From NCBI RefSeq assembly GCF_900129095.1, contig NZ_FQVA01000001.1:1488001-1552000 (forward strand): a stretch of 64,000 nt of DNA. The letters run 5' to 3'. A program made the translations under genes and the position numbers. Of this stretch, positions 17,851 through 26,593 are shown one piece after another. The notes under the pieces are model-generated. The model had not been told where the DNA came from, made no database searches, and saw nothing but the letters and a program-made list of their open reading frames with translations. Every line of letters starts with the position of its first letter. Position 1 is the first letter of the stretch. Source of the stretch: Microbulbifer donghaiensis (GTDB lineage Bacteria; Pseudomonadota; Gammaproteobacteria; Pseudomonadales; Cellvibrionaceae).

Positions 17851-18306
17851 CTAGCGTTTTCTTCGAGCAATATAACTCAGCACCAAAAGGACGCTAGCCA
17901 CTACGGCAATGGAAACGCCTTCATAGAGCAGCTGCTGCGGTGGCGCTTCACCCATGACATCCTCGACAAACTGTATCGCCAATACCATGATAATCACGCC
18001 ACTGAGCTGCCCTTTCATTTCGCCCAGGTCCTTCGCTACCGGCAATGCCAGACCGCCGATAAAGAGCTGGTAAATACTCACGGCAAACAGATAGAGCACT
18101 ATCGAGATCAGAAAGGCGTCCACCACCCGAATCAGGTAGACCTCGATATCGTGGCTTTCCCCCCTGCTACTGACAATTAACGCGATGGCCTGAACCGCCT
18201 TGGCGCCGCCCCAGAGCATGGCAAAAAAAGCCACGATCAACAGCGCCAGTGTTGCTCCGGTCATGATATGTCGGGTGGCTTCGATCAGAGCTTTCACTTG
18301 TCGCAA
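17851..18306 (-). CDS. UPF0114 (YqhA) family membrane protein
   Basis: A 151-residue integral membrane protein with about four hydrophobic helices (15-38, 62-86, 100-118, 125-145). It has the conserved 'VVDAFLISIVLYLFAVSIYQLF' helix typical of UPF0114. No biochemical role is established for this family. It converges on the thioesterase gene (21 bp between stops). Confidence 0.85.
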   Translation of the reverse strand: MRQVKALIEATRHIMTGATLALLIVAFFAMLWGGAKAVQAIALIVSSRGESHDIEVYLIRVVDAFLISIVLYLFAVSIYQLFIGGLALPVAKDLGEMKGQLSGVIIMVLAIQFVEDVMGEAPPQQLLYEGVSIAVVASVLLVLSYIARRKR

Positions 18307-18400
18307 ATTCCCTCATGCCGGCATTTGGTGGCGCAACTTCTGTATAGCACACCAAGTATTCTTGCCGGAGCGCGGCGGAGTTCGCGCAGTCAGCCCCCTG

Positions 18401-18865
18401 TCATGCCGGTAGCATTTGCGGCGCGGGAAAGGGCCGGGCAAAGGAAAAGGCAGCTGTGGAAGGGCCGCGGACACTCAGGGTCTGCAGTGCCTGCCTGGCA
18501 TCATCGACAGTAGGCAGGGTGCCGGCGGGAATCCACCACAAGGCCAGTATCGGCCCCGGCATTTTCTCGAACCAGCGCTTTTTATCCTTCAGTATTTCCA
18601 GGTGCTCCCCGGAATAGACATAGTCTTTCAGCGCCTCTATCGAGGCCCACACCGACAAATTCACAATAATGCGCTCGTCTTCGAAAACCTGCAGCGCGGT
18701 CGCGTCGCCCTCTTCCGTCTGCAGCCGCCAGACAAAACCCGGACTGCGGTCCGCCAGCGCATTGATTCGATCCAGCTGCTCCACAAAACCCCGCATCACG
18801 GGGCTGTCCATCGGACCTTTGGCCCGCGCTATATTGACCTGCGCCAGGTGAAATTGTGCCGACAT
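18401..18865 (-). CDS. DUF3291 domain protein
   Basis: A 154-residue soluble protein matching DUF3291, a dimeric alpha/beta-barrel relative of antibiotic monooxygenase-like proteins: 'HLAQVNIARAKGPMDSPVM', 'SPGFVWRLQ', 'NLSVWASIEALKDYVYSGEH' and 'WFEKMPGPILALWWIPAG'. It lies 10 bp after the ZntB-like gene on the same strand. No catalytic function is known. Confidence 0.85.
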   Translation of the reverse strand: MSAQFHLAQVNIARAKGPMDSPVMRGFVEQLDRINALADRSPGFVWRLQTEEGDATALQVFEDERIIVNLSVWASIEALKDYVYSGEHLEILKDKKRWFEKMPGPILALWWIPAGTLPTVDDARQALQTLSVRGPSTAAFSFARPFPAPQMLPA

Positions 18866-18875
18866 ATCCGTGTCC

Positions 18876-19880
18876 TCAAAGCCATTTTTTCCAGCGGAAA
18901 ATTACGATTTGCAGCAACACGGCAAGCACCAGCAAGCCGCAGAAAACCATAAATGCCCCGGGTGATTCAGCACCGGGAATACCGCCGACATTAATACCCA
19001 GCAAACCGGTGAGGAAACCCAGCGGCAGGAAGATAGCCGCCACTACGGAGAGTACATACATGCGGCTGTTAAGCTGTTCCGAATTGCGGCTCAGCAGCTC
19101 TTCCTGGGTGACCGCCGCGCGCTCGCGCACCGCATCAATGTCCTCGATATGGCGCAGCAGGCGATCGCTCACCTCGCGCAGCTGGATACGACTGCCCTCA
19201 TCGAACCAGGTTACCTTCTCCTGCAACATACGCGACAGCGCCTCGCGCTCAGGGGCCAGATAGCGGCGCAGGGTGATAGTCTGCTTGCGCAACCGCGCCA
19301 GGTCCGCGCGCAACGCCGCACTGCTGGCATCGAGCACACAGTCTTCCAGCTCGTCGATCTTGTCCTCGAAGGCCTCTACCGTATCACTCATGCGCCACAC
19401 GAGCAGGTCCGTCAGTGAAACCACCAGATCCGCCGAATTGACAGGGCCCCGCCCGGCGCGCAGGCGCTCTAATAGATCGTTGACGGAAAGCAGGCGTCGC
19501 CTGCGGGTACTGATAATACGGTTTTCTTCCACCCACAGCCGGATGGACACCATATCCTCGGGTTGCGATTCAGGATTCAGATTGACCCCCCGCAACGCGA
19601 TCAGCAGGGCGTCGCCCAGTGCAGTGGTGCGCGGGCGGGTCTCCTCGGTAAGTAGCGCATCGACCACCAGTGGCTCCAGGCCACTCTGCTCGCGCAGCCA
19701 CTGCTGCACCTCGGCGTCGGTGTAGTCGAAATGCAGCCAGAGCAGTCCGTGCTGCGGCTGCCAGTCCCGGACTTCGCTCCAGTCCAGGTCCCTGCCGCCC
19801 CCCTCGCGATCGAGCAGAAAGGCATGAATCAGGCCGGCGTCCACGCTCAACTGTTTAGTAAGGTCTCCAGTGCTGTCCAT
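18876..19880 (-). CDS. zntB: CorA-family zinc/magnesium transporter (ZntB-like)
   Basis: Inner-membrane 2-TM-GxN channel. The large N-terminal cytoplasmic alpha/beta domain and long helix (to about residue 270) are followed by two membrane helices. The pore motif reads GIN ('LTGLLGINVGG') rather than GMN, which fits ZntB rather than CorA. I place the start at ATG 19880 because a GGAGG site sits 7 bp upstream; this gives 334 residues. The conserved 'MQEKVTWFDEGSRIQLREVSDRLLRH' stretch is typical of the family. Ion choice (zinc or other divalent) is inferred from family. Confidence 0.9.
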   Translation of the reverse strand: MDSTGDLTKQLSVDAGLIHAFLLDREGGGRDLDWSEVRDWQPQHGLLWLHFDYTDAEVQQWLREQSGLEPLVVDALLTEETRPRTTALGDALLIALRGVNLNPESQPEDMVSIRLWVEENRIISTRRRRLLSVNDLLERLRAGRGPVNSADLVVSLTDLLVWRMSDTVEAFEDKIDELEDCVLDASSAALRADLARLRKQTITLRRYLAPEREALSRMLQEKVTWFDEGSRIQLREVSDRLLRHIEDIDAVRERAAVTQEELLSRNSEQLNSRMYVLSVVAAIFLPLGFLTGLLGINVGGIPGAESPGAFMVFCGLLVLAVLLQIVIFRWKKWL

Positions 19881-19898
19881 GCGCGCCTCCAAATTTGC

Positions 19899-20771
19899 CT
19901 AACGCTGTATAGTCAGCGCCGCCTCGGCCACCTCGCCGGCAGCCAGCTGCCAGCTATCGGCAAAAGCATTGCCGTGCTCGACGCAGACAAACTCGCCGCA
20001 GTGCTCGCCGACGTCCGCCAGTGTCGCGGCCAGTTCGGCGCCCGGATTCCAGGTGATCACGCTGTGGCAGTTGTCACTGTGGGTAGTGATCGGATTGCGA
20101 GTCAGGATCTTCTGGTGCGCTGGGGCGTTTTCAAAAACCCGGTCCACCTCCCCGGGAAAAGTCAGCGAGCCTTCCTGCCGGAATCGCGCCAGTTCGCGGG
20201 TATTGTCCAGGTACTCGGCATGTTCCAGCCCGTGCACTTCGATTTCGCGCACGCTCTCCACCGGGAAATAGGTATGCCAGGCCCAGCTGTACTCGACAGC
20301 CGCTTCCGCCAGGTTTTCCAGTCGCAGAAGCAACCGCAGTTCGCGGCCCAGCCGCATGGTGAACTCGCAGAAGAAAGGTGCCGCGAATAGCTCGTCGCCG
20401 TTGTGCCGGAAAGTAAACACCAACTCCACGTCGCCGCCAGCCAATTCCTTCGCTGCCGCCAGCTCCCAGGTTTGGGTGCGCACCAGCCCGTGCTTTGGCT
20501 TGGCCGGATCGACGCGGTTGATACCGAACCAGGGCAGGCACAGAGGAATCCCGCCGCGCACGGCCTTACCCGGTTCAAATTGTGCCTTCGGGCTGAGCCA
20601 GAGCAGCGGCTCCCGGTCTGTAGCCTGGAACTCCAGTAACTGGGCACCCTGCCGGGCGATAACTGCACGGCACAGCGGTGTCTGCACCAGCAGCAGGTCG
20701 AGCCCCGGCTTGTTGTAGAGGGCGCCGCTATCGGTATGTTCGATGAAATTAGTGTGTATCTGCTCGCTCAC
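19899..20771 (-). CDS. D-hexose-6-phosphate mutarotase (YeaD-like)
   Basis: Aldose-1-epimerase-fold protein of the YeaD group, thought to interconvert alpha and beta hexose 6-phosphates. Visible features: 'GAQLLEFQATDREPLLWLSP', 'VRGGIPLCLPWFG', 'KHGLVRTQTWEL', the catalytic His in 'SWAWHTYFPV' and Glu in 'FVCVEHGNA'. The start is GTG 20771 (MSEQIHTNF...), giving 290 residues; a longer frame upstream would overlap the GFA gene and has no family similarity. It ends 18 bp before the zntB start. Confidence 0.9.
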   Translation of the reverse strand: MSEQIHTNFIEHTDSGALYNKPGLDLLLVQTPLCRAVIARQGAQLLEFQATDREPLLWLSPKAQFEPGKAVRGGIPLCLPWFGINRVDPAKPKHGLVRTQTWELAAAKELAGGDVELVFTFRHNGDELFAAPFFCEFTMRLGRELRLLLRLENLAEAAVEYSWAWHTYFPVESVREIEVHGLEHAEYLDNTRELARFRQEGSLTFPGEVDRVFENAPAHQKILTRNPITTHSDNCHSVITWNPGAELAATLADVGEHCGEFVCVEHGNAFADSWQLAAGEVAEAALTIQR

Positions 20772-20800
20772 GCTTGCACTCGATCCTGTTCTGATGGTTG

Positions 20801-21214
20801 CTATTGGTTCGCTTTGCTGAGGTGCGCCAGATCGCCGGCGTGCTGTTCCCAGTTCTGGCCGTCGAAAGGTTCTATCACGATGCCCTCCGGCACAGCGTCC
20901 AGGCAGCGCAGGTTGACACTGTAGCCATCGGGATTGGAGCGCGGCACATAGAAAGATTTCACGCCGCAATGCCGGCAGAAATAGTGCTTGGCCACGCCGG
21001 TATTGAAGGTGTAACAGCTGAGGTCATCCTTCCCCTGCAGCAGCTGAAAGTCCGCCGCCGGTACGATCAGGTGTTGGAACCCCACCATCTGGCACATCGA
21101 ACAGTTGCAGGCGTGCGCCACCAGGGGTTCTCCGTCCTCGTGACTGACGGTTGCGCGGAATCGTACGGCACCGCAGTGACAGCCCCCTTCCAACACGCAA
21201 GGGACCTTACCCAT
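20801..21214 (-). CDS. GFA/CENP-V domain protein
   Basis: A 137-residue zinc-binding protein of the glutathione-dependent formaldehyde-activating (GFA) family. The zinc cysteines appear in order: GGCHCG near the N-terminus, CNCSMC in the middle and CRHCG after that. The start at ATG 21214 has an AGAGGA ribosome site and overlaps the upstream gene's stop by 8 bp, indicating coupling. Most GFA homologues have no proven enzyme activity, so a formaldehyde role should not be assumed. Confidence 0.88.
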   Translation of the reverse strand: MGKVPCVLEGGCHCGAVRFRATVSHEDGEPLVAHACNCSMCQMVGFQHLIVPAADFQLLQGKDDLSCYTFNTGVAKHYFCRHCGVKSFYVPRSNPDGYSVNLRCLDAVPEGIVIEPFDGQNWEQHAGDLAHLSKANQ

Positions 21215-21857
21215 GACTGCTGTCCTCTGAATCGAATAATGGGCGGGCACACAGCAACGTCAGGGCCCCCGCGGCCAGCATAAAGTGGAACCAGTTTATC
21301 CGCGCCAGTCCCAACACCCGAGTCGCGCCGGCGCCGACCACCAGACCCGCGAAAATGACCAACACAGCGCCAGCTGCCAGCAGTAGCGCCAGCGGACGCG
21401 ACAGGGTGCGCGCTGAAATCAATTCCAGCAGGGCAATCGCCAGCCACAGCAGCAGCCCGAGTGTGGAATAGAGGCTGCTGACGGCCTCGGGGGACAGGGC
21501 AGCGGTTTCCGCCGCACCCAGCGCCGAACCGATCACCAGGACCATGGTGACATAGGCTGGTGCGCGGCTGTCACGCCCCAGCCCCAGCCCCAGGCGTGCC
21601 CACAGCAGGGCAATGCCGATCAGCACAAAGGAAATGGTCGCCGACAGGCGCGACAGCGCGCGATGCAATTCGGTAACGCCTGGATCGATGCCGTAGCGAT
21701 AGGCGCCAGCCGCGGCAGCCAGGGCGAGACAGAGCGAGGCAGCAACGATCAGCAGGGCCGGGGACTGGCAGCGGCTGCGGGCGATATACCAGTATTGATT
21801 GGCCACCAGTAGAGCGGCCAGGGCGAGCAGAATTTCCGCGAGCCAGAAGTTGTGCAA
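21207..21857 (-). CDS. Hypothetical multi-pass membrane protein
   Basis: A 216-residue protein with about seven hydrophobic helices (7-25, 34-52, 70-90, 102-120, 130-148, 157-178, 187-203) and few charged residues. There is no family I can name with confidence. The start is a TTG at 21857 preceded by GGGGA; no better ATG occurs early in the frame. It overlaps the GFA-family gene and is probably transcribed with it and the mutarotase gene. Function unknown. Confidence 0.75.
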   Translation of the reverse strand: MHNFWLAEILLALAALLVANQYWYIARSRCQSPALLIVAASLCLALAAAAGAYRYGIDPGVTELHRALSRLSATISFVLIGIALLWARLGLGLGRDSRAPAYVTMVLVIGSALGAAETAALSPEAVSSLYSTLGLLLWLAIALLELISARTLSRPLALLLAAGAVLVIFAGLVVGAGATRVLGLARINWFHFMLAAGALTLLCARPLFDSEDSSHG

Positions 21858-21950
21858 GGTTGTTCCCCTTTATTCTTTGAACCGGATTCTAACCGAAAGC
21901 ATATGGTGCTGCGCCATAGCCCTCAGCGCCCGAGGAAAACTGCAGGCATA

Positions 21951-21978
21951 AAAAAACCCGGCGGCTGCCGGGTTTTTT
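21951..21978 (-). terminator. Rho-independent terminator of pnp (bidirectional)
   Basis: AAAAAACCCGGC, loop GGCT, GCCGGGTTTTTT: a GC-rich stem flanked by an A-run and a T-run. It lies 13 bp beyond the pnp stop and has a U-run in both directions, so it may act for either strand. Confidence 0.93.
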
Positions 21979-21991
21979 GCGCTCAGGAGAC

Positions 21992-24118
<2,127 letters not shown>

Positions 24119-24207
24119 TAGTTTTTTTCCTATTTCCTTACGGTTACTGGCCCATTCCAGTAACCCCTACAGGTGGCCCGAATAATTCCTAGGGGCCGCG
24201 GACATAA

Positions 24208-24610
24208 CGGTACAGGATGTACCGCCACCGGCCAAAGGCCGGTGCGAGCGCCGAAAAACCAGCAGAATGACACTTCTGCGCCAGCTTTTTCGGCGCGACT
24301 GTTGAAAAGTGACAGGGATGTCACTCTTCAACAAGTAGGTTACGGTACAGGATGTACCGCCACCGGCCGATGGCCGGTGCGAGCGCCGATAAACCAGCAG
24401 AACGACAATTCTGCGCCAGCTTTTTCGGCGCGACTGTTGGAAAGTGACAGGGATGTCACTTTCCAGCAAGTAGGTTGCGGTGCAGGAAGCACCGCCGCCG
24501 GCAGCGCCGGCGCGAGCGGCCAAAAGCCAGCAGATTCACACATCTGCGCCAGCCTTTTGGCCGCGACCGTTGAAAAGTGACAGGGAAGTCACTGTTCAAC
24601 AAGTAGGTAA
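24208..24610 (-). repeat. Three tandem ~135-bp structured units between rpsO and pnp
   Basis: Units at 24208-24342 (135 bp), 24343-24477 (135 bp) and 24478-24610 (133 bp). Each holds the same four hairpins. A: GGTACA/TGTACC. B: CACCGGCC/GGCCGGTG. C: a long arm GCGCCGAAAAA/TTTTTCGGCGC with inner AGCAGAA/TTCTGC. D: AAGTGACA-GGGA-TGTCACT, closed outside by GTTGAA/TTCAAC. Differences between units are often compensatory: A pairs become GGTGC/GCACC in unit 3, C becomes GCGGCCAAAAG/CTTTTGGCCGC in unit 3, and D is GTTGG/CCAGC in unit 2. So structure, not sequence, is kept. Such units could be RNase III/PNPase targets in the pnp leader or a mobile extragenic repeat. Confidence 0.92.
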
Positions 24611-24641
24611 AAAGAAGAATGCCCGCCAGTGGCGGGCATTC
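24604..24641 (-). terminator. Rho-independent terminator of rpsO
   Basis: GAATGCCCGCC (24617-24627), loop AGT, GGCGGGCATTC (24631-24641): an 11-bp perfect stem followed on the minus strand by a T-rich run (CTTCTTTTTACC). It lies 8 bp after the rpsO stop and separates rpsO from pnp. Confidence 0.92.
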
Positions 24642-24648
24642 CAGGGTC

Positions 24649-24918
24649 TTAGCGACGCAGGCCGAGCTTGGCGATCAGCTGTGCGTAGCGATTCAGATCC
24701 TTGCGCTTCAGGTAGTCCAGCAGCTTGCGACGCTGGTTTACCATGCGGATCAGGCCACGACGGGAGTGGTGATCCTGCTTGTGCGCAGAGAAGTGACCCT
24801 GCAGTTTGTTGATGTTGGCGGTCAGCAGGGCTACCTGGACTTCCGGGGAACCGGTATCGCCTTCGGATTGGCCGTGCTCTTTCAGGATGGCTGCTTTTTC
24901 AACTGCAGTCAGTGCCAT
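24649..24918 (-). CDS. rpsO: 30S ribosomal protein S15
   Basis: An 89-residue primary 16S rRNA-binding protein of the small subunit. The family pattern is unmistakable: '[30 protein letters not shown]', '[25 protein letters not shown]' and the C-terminal '[12 protein letters not shown]'. It lies between truB and pnp as in E. coli, with its own downstream terminator. E. coli S15 autoregulates through an mRNA pseudoknot; I did not see a convincing equivalent. Confidence 0.98.
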   Translation of the reverse strand: MALTAVEKAAILKEHGQSEGDTGSPEVQVALLTANINKLQGHFSAHKQDHHSRRGLIRMVNQRRKLLDYLKRKDLNRYAQLIAKLGLRR

Positions 24919-25039
24919 AACGAATTACCTCGTCGTAATATGCTTTGAAGATTCGGCTGGCCCGTGCATATTTACAGACCAGCTAATGCCTAGTGATTTA
25001 AATAAGCCGTCCCGGCTGATTTAAATCGTCGCCCTGCCC

Positions 25040-25127
25040 GGAGCGGCGCAGGTGCGCGGACCTGCTTGCCCCGGGCGGGCTCGCGCCGGCAGATGCCGGC
25101 GGGCGGCACCTCCCTGCGCCGCCTCCC
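25040..25127. repeat. Branched palindromic repeat between truB and rpsO
   Basis: An outer stem joins GGAGCGGCGCAGGTG (25040-25054) with CACCTCCCTGCGCCGCCTCC (25107-25126, 3-bp bulge). Inside it are GCCGGC-AGAT-GCCGGC and a CCCCGGGCGGG arm, and GCAGGT/ACCTGC overlaps the outer stem as an alternative hairpin. No U-run follows in either direction. It is another multi-armed element of the type seen elsewhere in the window. Confidence 0.75.
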
Positions 25128-25160
25128 ATCGATCAACATTAGTTGACCGGGAAGTCAATT

Positions 25161-26102
25161 TCAGTTGCTGCTTACCAGACGCCGCGGTGCCACGCACCCG
25201 TCATCGGTAATCTCTCCCACGCCCAGAAAATCACCATTTTCCAGGAAGAGGCGCACCATATCACCTTCTTCACCTATACGGTAGACCTGCAGATCCATTA
25301 CCGGCTGCCCCTGACGCACATAATAACCGGAGTCATCCGGCAAGATCAGTTTGGGCAGTGCGGCGGCGGGTGAATCCATCGGCAGCAGGTGGTGATCGAG
25401 CACTTCCGCCCGGTCTTCGCCACGCTCTTCGGTCAGCTCCTCGAGGGTAATCGCGTCCGCCTCATCGAAGGGCCCGGCGGCGCTGCGGTGCAACTGTTCC
25501 ACATAGGCACCCACGCCCAGGGCCTGCCCGAGATCTTCCGCCAGACTACGTATATAGGTGCCCTTGGAGCAGTGCACTTCCACCTCCGCGCGCGGCTGGG
25601 CGCCGGGGGTAAAGCTCAACAGCTCAAACTCGAAGATCTCGACTTCGCGCGCTTCGCGCTCCACTTCCACACCCTGGCGCGCCAGCTTGTACAGCGGCTG
25701 GCCCTTGTGTTTCAGCGCCGAGTACATGGACGGCACCTGGCTGATACGGCCGCGGAACGGCTCCATGGCCTTCAATACCGCCTTTTCGGTCAGGCCGGAG
25801 GCATCGCGGGTCTCGAGCACATCGCCGTCGGCGTCACCGCTGGCGGTGGTCATACCGAAGCAGAAGGTACTGCGATAGCGCTTGTCGGCGTCGAGCAGGT
25901 ACTGGGAAAACTTGGTCGCCTCGCCAAAACAGATCGGCAGCACGCCGGTGGCGAGCGGATCCAGCGCACCGGTGTGGCCGGCGCGATTGGCAAAAAACAG
26001 GCGTTTGGCTTTCTGCAGGGCGTCGTTGGCGGTGATACCGGTGGGTTTGTTCAGCAACAGCACACCATTTACCGGCCGGCCCCATTTAGGTCTGCGGCCC
26101 AT
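25161..26102 (-). CDS. truB: tRNA pseudouridine(55) synthase
   Basis: Makes the universal pseudouridine-55 of the tRNA T-loop. The catalytic motif is 'AGHTGALDPLATGVLP' with nucleophile Asp48, and the family opening 'VNGVLLLNKPTGITAND' is intact. A C-terminal PUA-like extension takes the length to 313, close to E. coli TruB (314). It begins 3 bp after rbfA, part of the rimP-nusA-infB-rbfA-truB transcript. Confidence 0.97.
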   Translation of the reverse strand: MGRRPKWGRPVNGVLLLNKPTGITANDALQKAKRLFFANRAGHTGALDPLATGVLPICFGEATKFSQYLLDADKRYRSTFCFGMTTASGDADGDVLETRDASGLTEKAVLKAMEPFRGRISQVPSMYSALKHKGQPLYKLARQGVEVEREAREVEIFEFELLSFTPGAQPRAEVEVHCSKGTYIRSLAEDLGQALGVGAYVEQLHRSAAGPFDEADAITLEELTEERGEDRAEVLDHHLLPMDSPAAALPKLILPDDSGYYVRQGQPVMDLQVYRIGEEGDMVRLFLENGDFLGVGEITDDGCVAPRRLVSSN

Positions 26103-26105
26103 AAA

Positions 26106-26495
26106 TTACTCTTTTTCGTCGTCCTGGTGATGCTCGCGGTCCGCCTTCACCGCCTTGTCGATCAGCGCGGAAAGCTCCTGACCGCGTACGGAAGTCTCAT
26201 CGTAGCGGAACTGCAGGCGCGGAATGGTGCGTATCTGGATGGAGCGCGCCAGCTGCGTGCGCAGGAAACCGGCCGCCTTGTTCAGCACTTCCATAGAGGT
26301 GTTGATCTTGGCGCGGTCGTCCTCACCAACGAAGGTGACGAACACCTTCGCGACGGTCAGGTCGCGGCTAACCTCCACGTCGTTGACATTGACCATGCCC
26401 AGACGCGGGTCGCGCACTTCCTGCTGGATAAGTTGCGCCAGTTCGCGGCGCATGGCATCCGCGACACGGTCGGCGCGGTGGAATTCTCTTGCCAT
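26106..26495 (-). CDS. rbfA: 30S ribosome-binding factor A
   Basis: Cold-adaptation and 30S-maturation factor that binds near 16S helix 1. It has the single KH-type fold, with 'RVADAMRRELAQLIQQEVRDPRLGMVNVNDVEVSRDLTVAKVFVTF' and the basic 'IRTIPRLQFRYDET'. Length 129. It is separated from infB by a 98-bp gap that holds a long REP-like hairpin. Confidence 0.96.
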   Translation of the reverse strand: MAREFHRADRVADAMRRELAQLIQQEVRDPRLGMVNVNDVEVSRDLTVAKVFVTFVGEDDRAKINTSMEVLNKAAGFLRTQLARSIQIRTIPRLQFRYDETSVRGQELSALIDKAVKADREHHQDDEKE

Positions 26496-26522
26496 TGTTT
26501 ACCTATACTGAATGGCTTGGTT

Positions 26523-26590
26523 ATCGCCTGCAGGGCAGGCTCCCACAAATTTCGGCCGGGGCCTCTGTGGGAGCCTGCCCTGCAGGCGAT
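26523..26590. repeat. REP-like perfect 25-bp hairpin between infB and rbfA
   Basis: 26523-26547 (ATCGCCTGCAGGGCAGGCTC then CCACA) pairs perfectly with 26566-26590; the loop is 18 bp. The arms resemble the 'GTGGGAGC...GGCGA' REP sequences known from Pseudomonas. A related hairpin sits at 34367. It lies inside the operon, 3 bp beyond the infB stop, so it may mark or protect the infB mRNA 3' end. Confidence 0.9.
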
Positions 26591-26593
26591 CTA

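Noticed and set aside
24173..24580. ORFs reading through the 135-bp units on both strands
   Set aside because: The repeated peptides simply follow the structured DNA repeat; base changes preserve stems rather than codons.
24208..24610. CRISPR array
   Set aside because: Units are contiguous 133-135 bp repeats without unique spacers and there are no cas genes.
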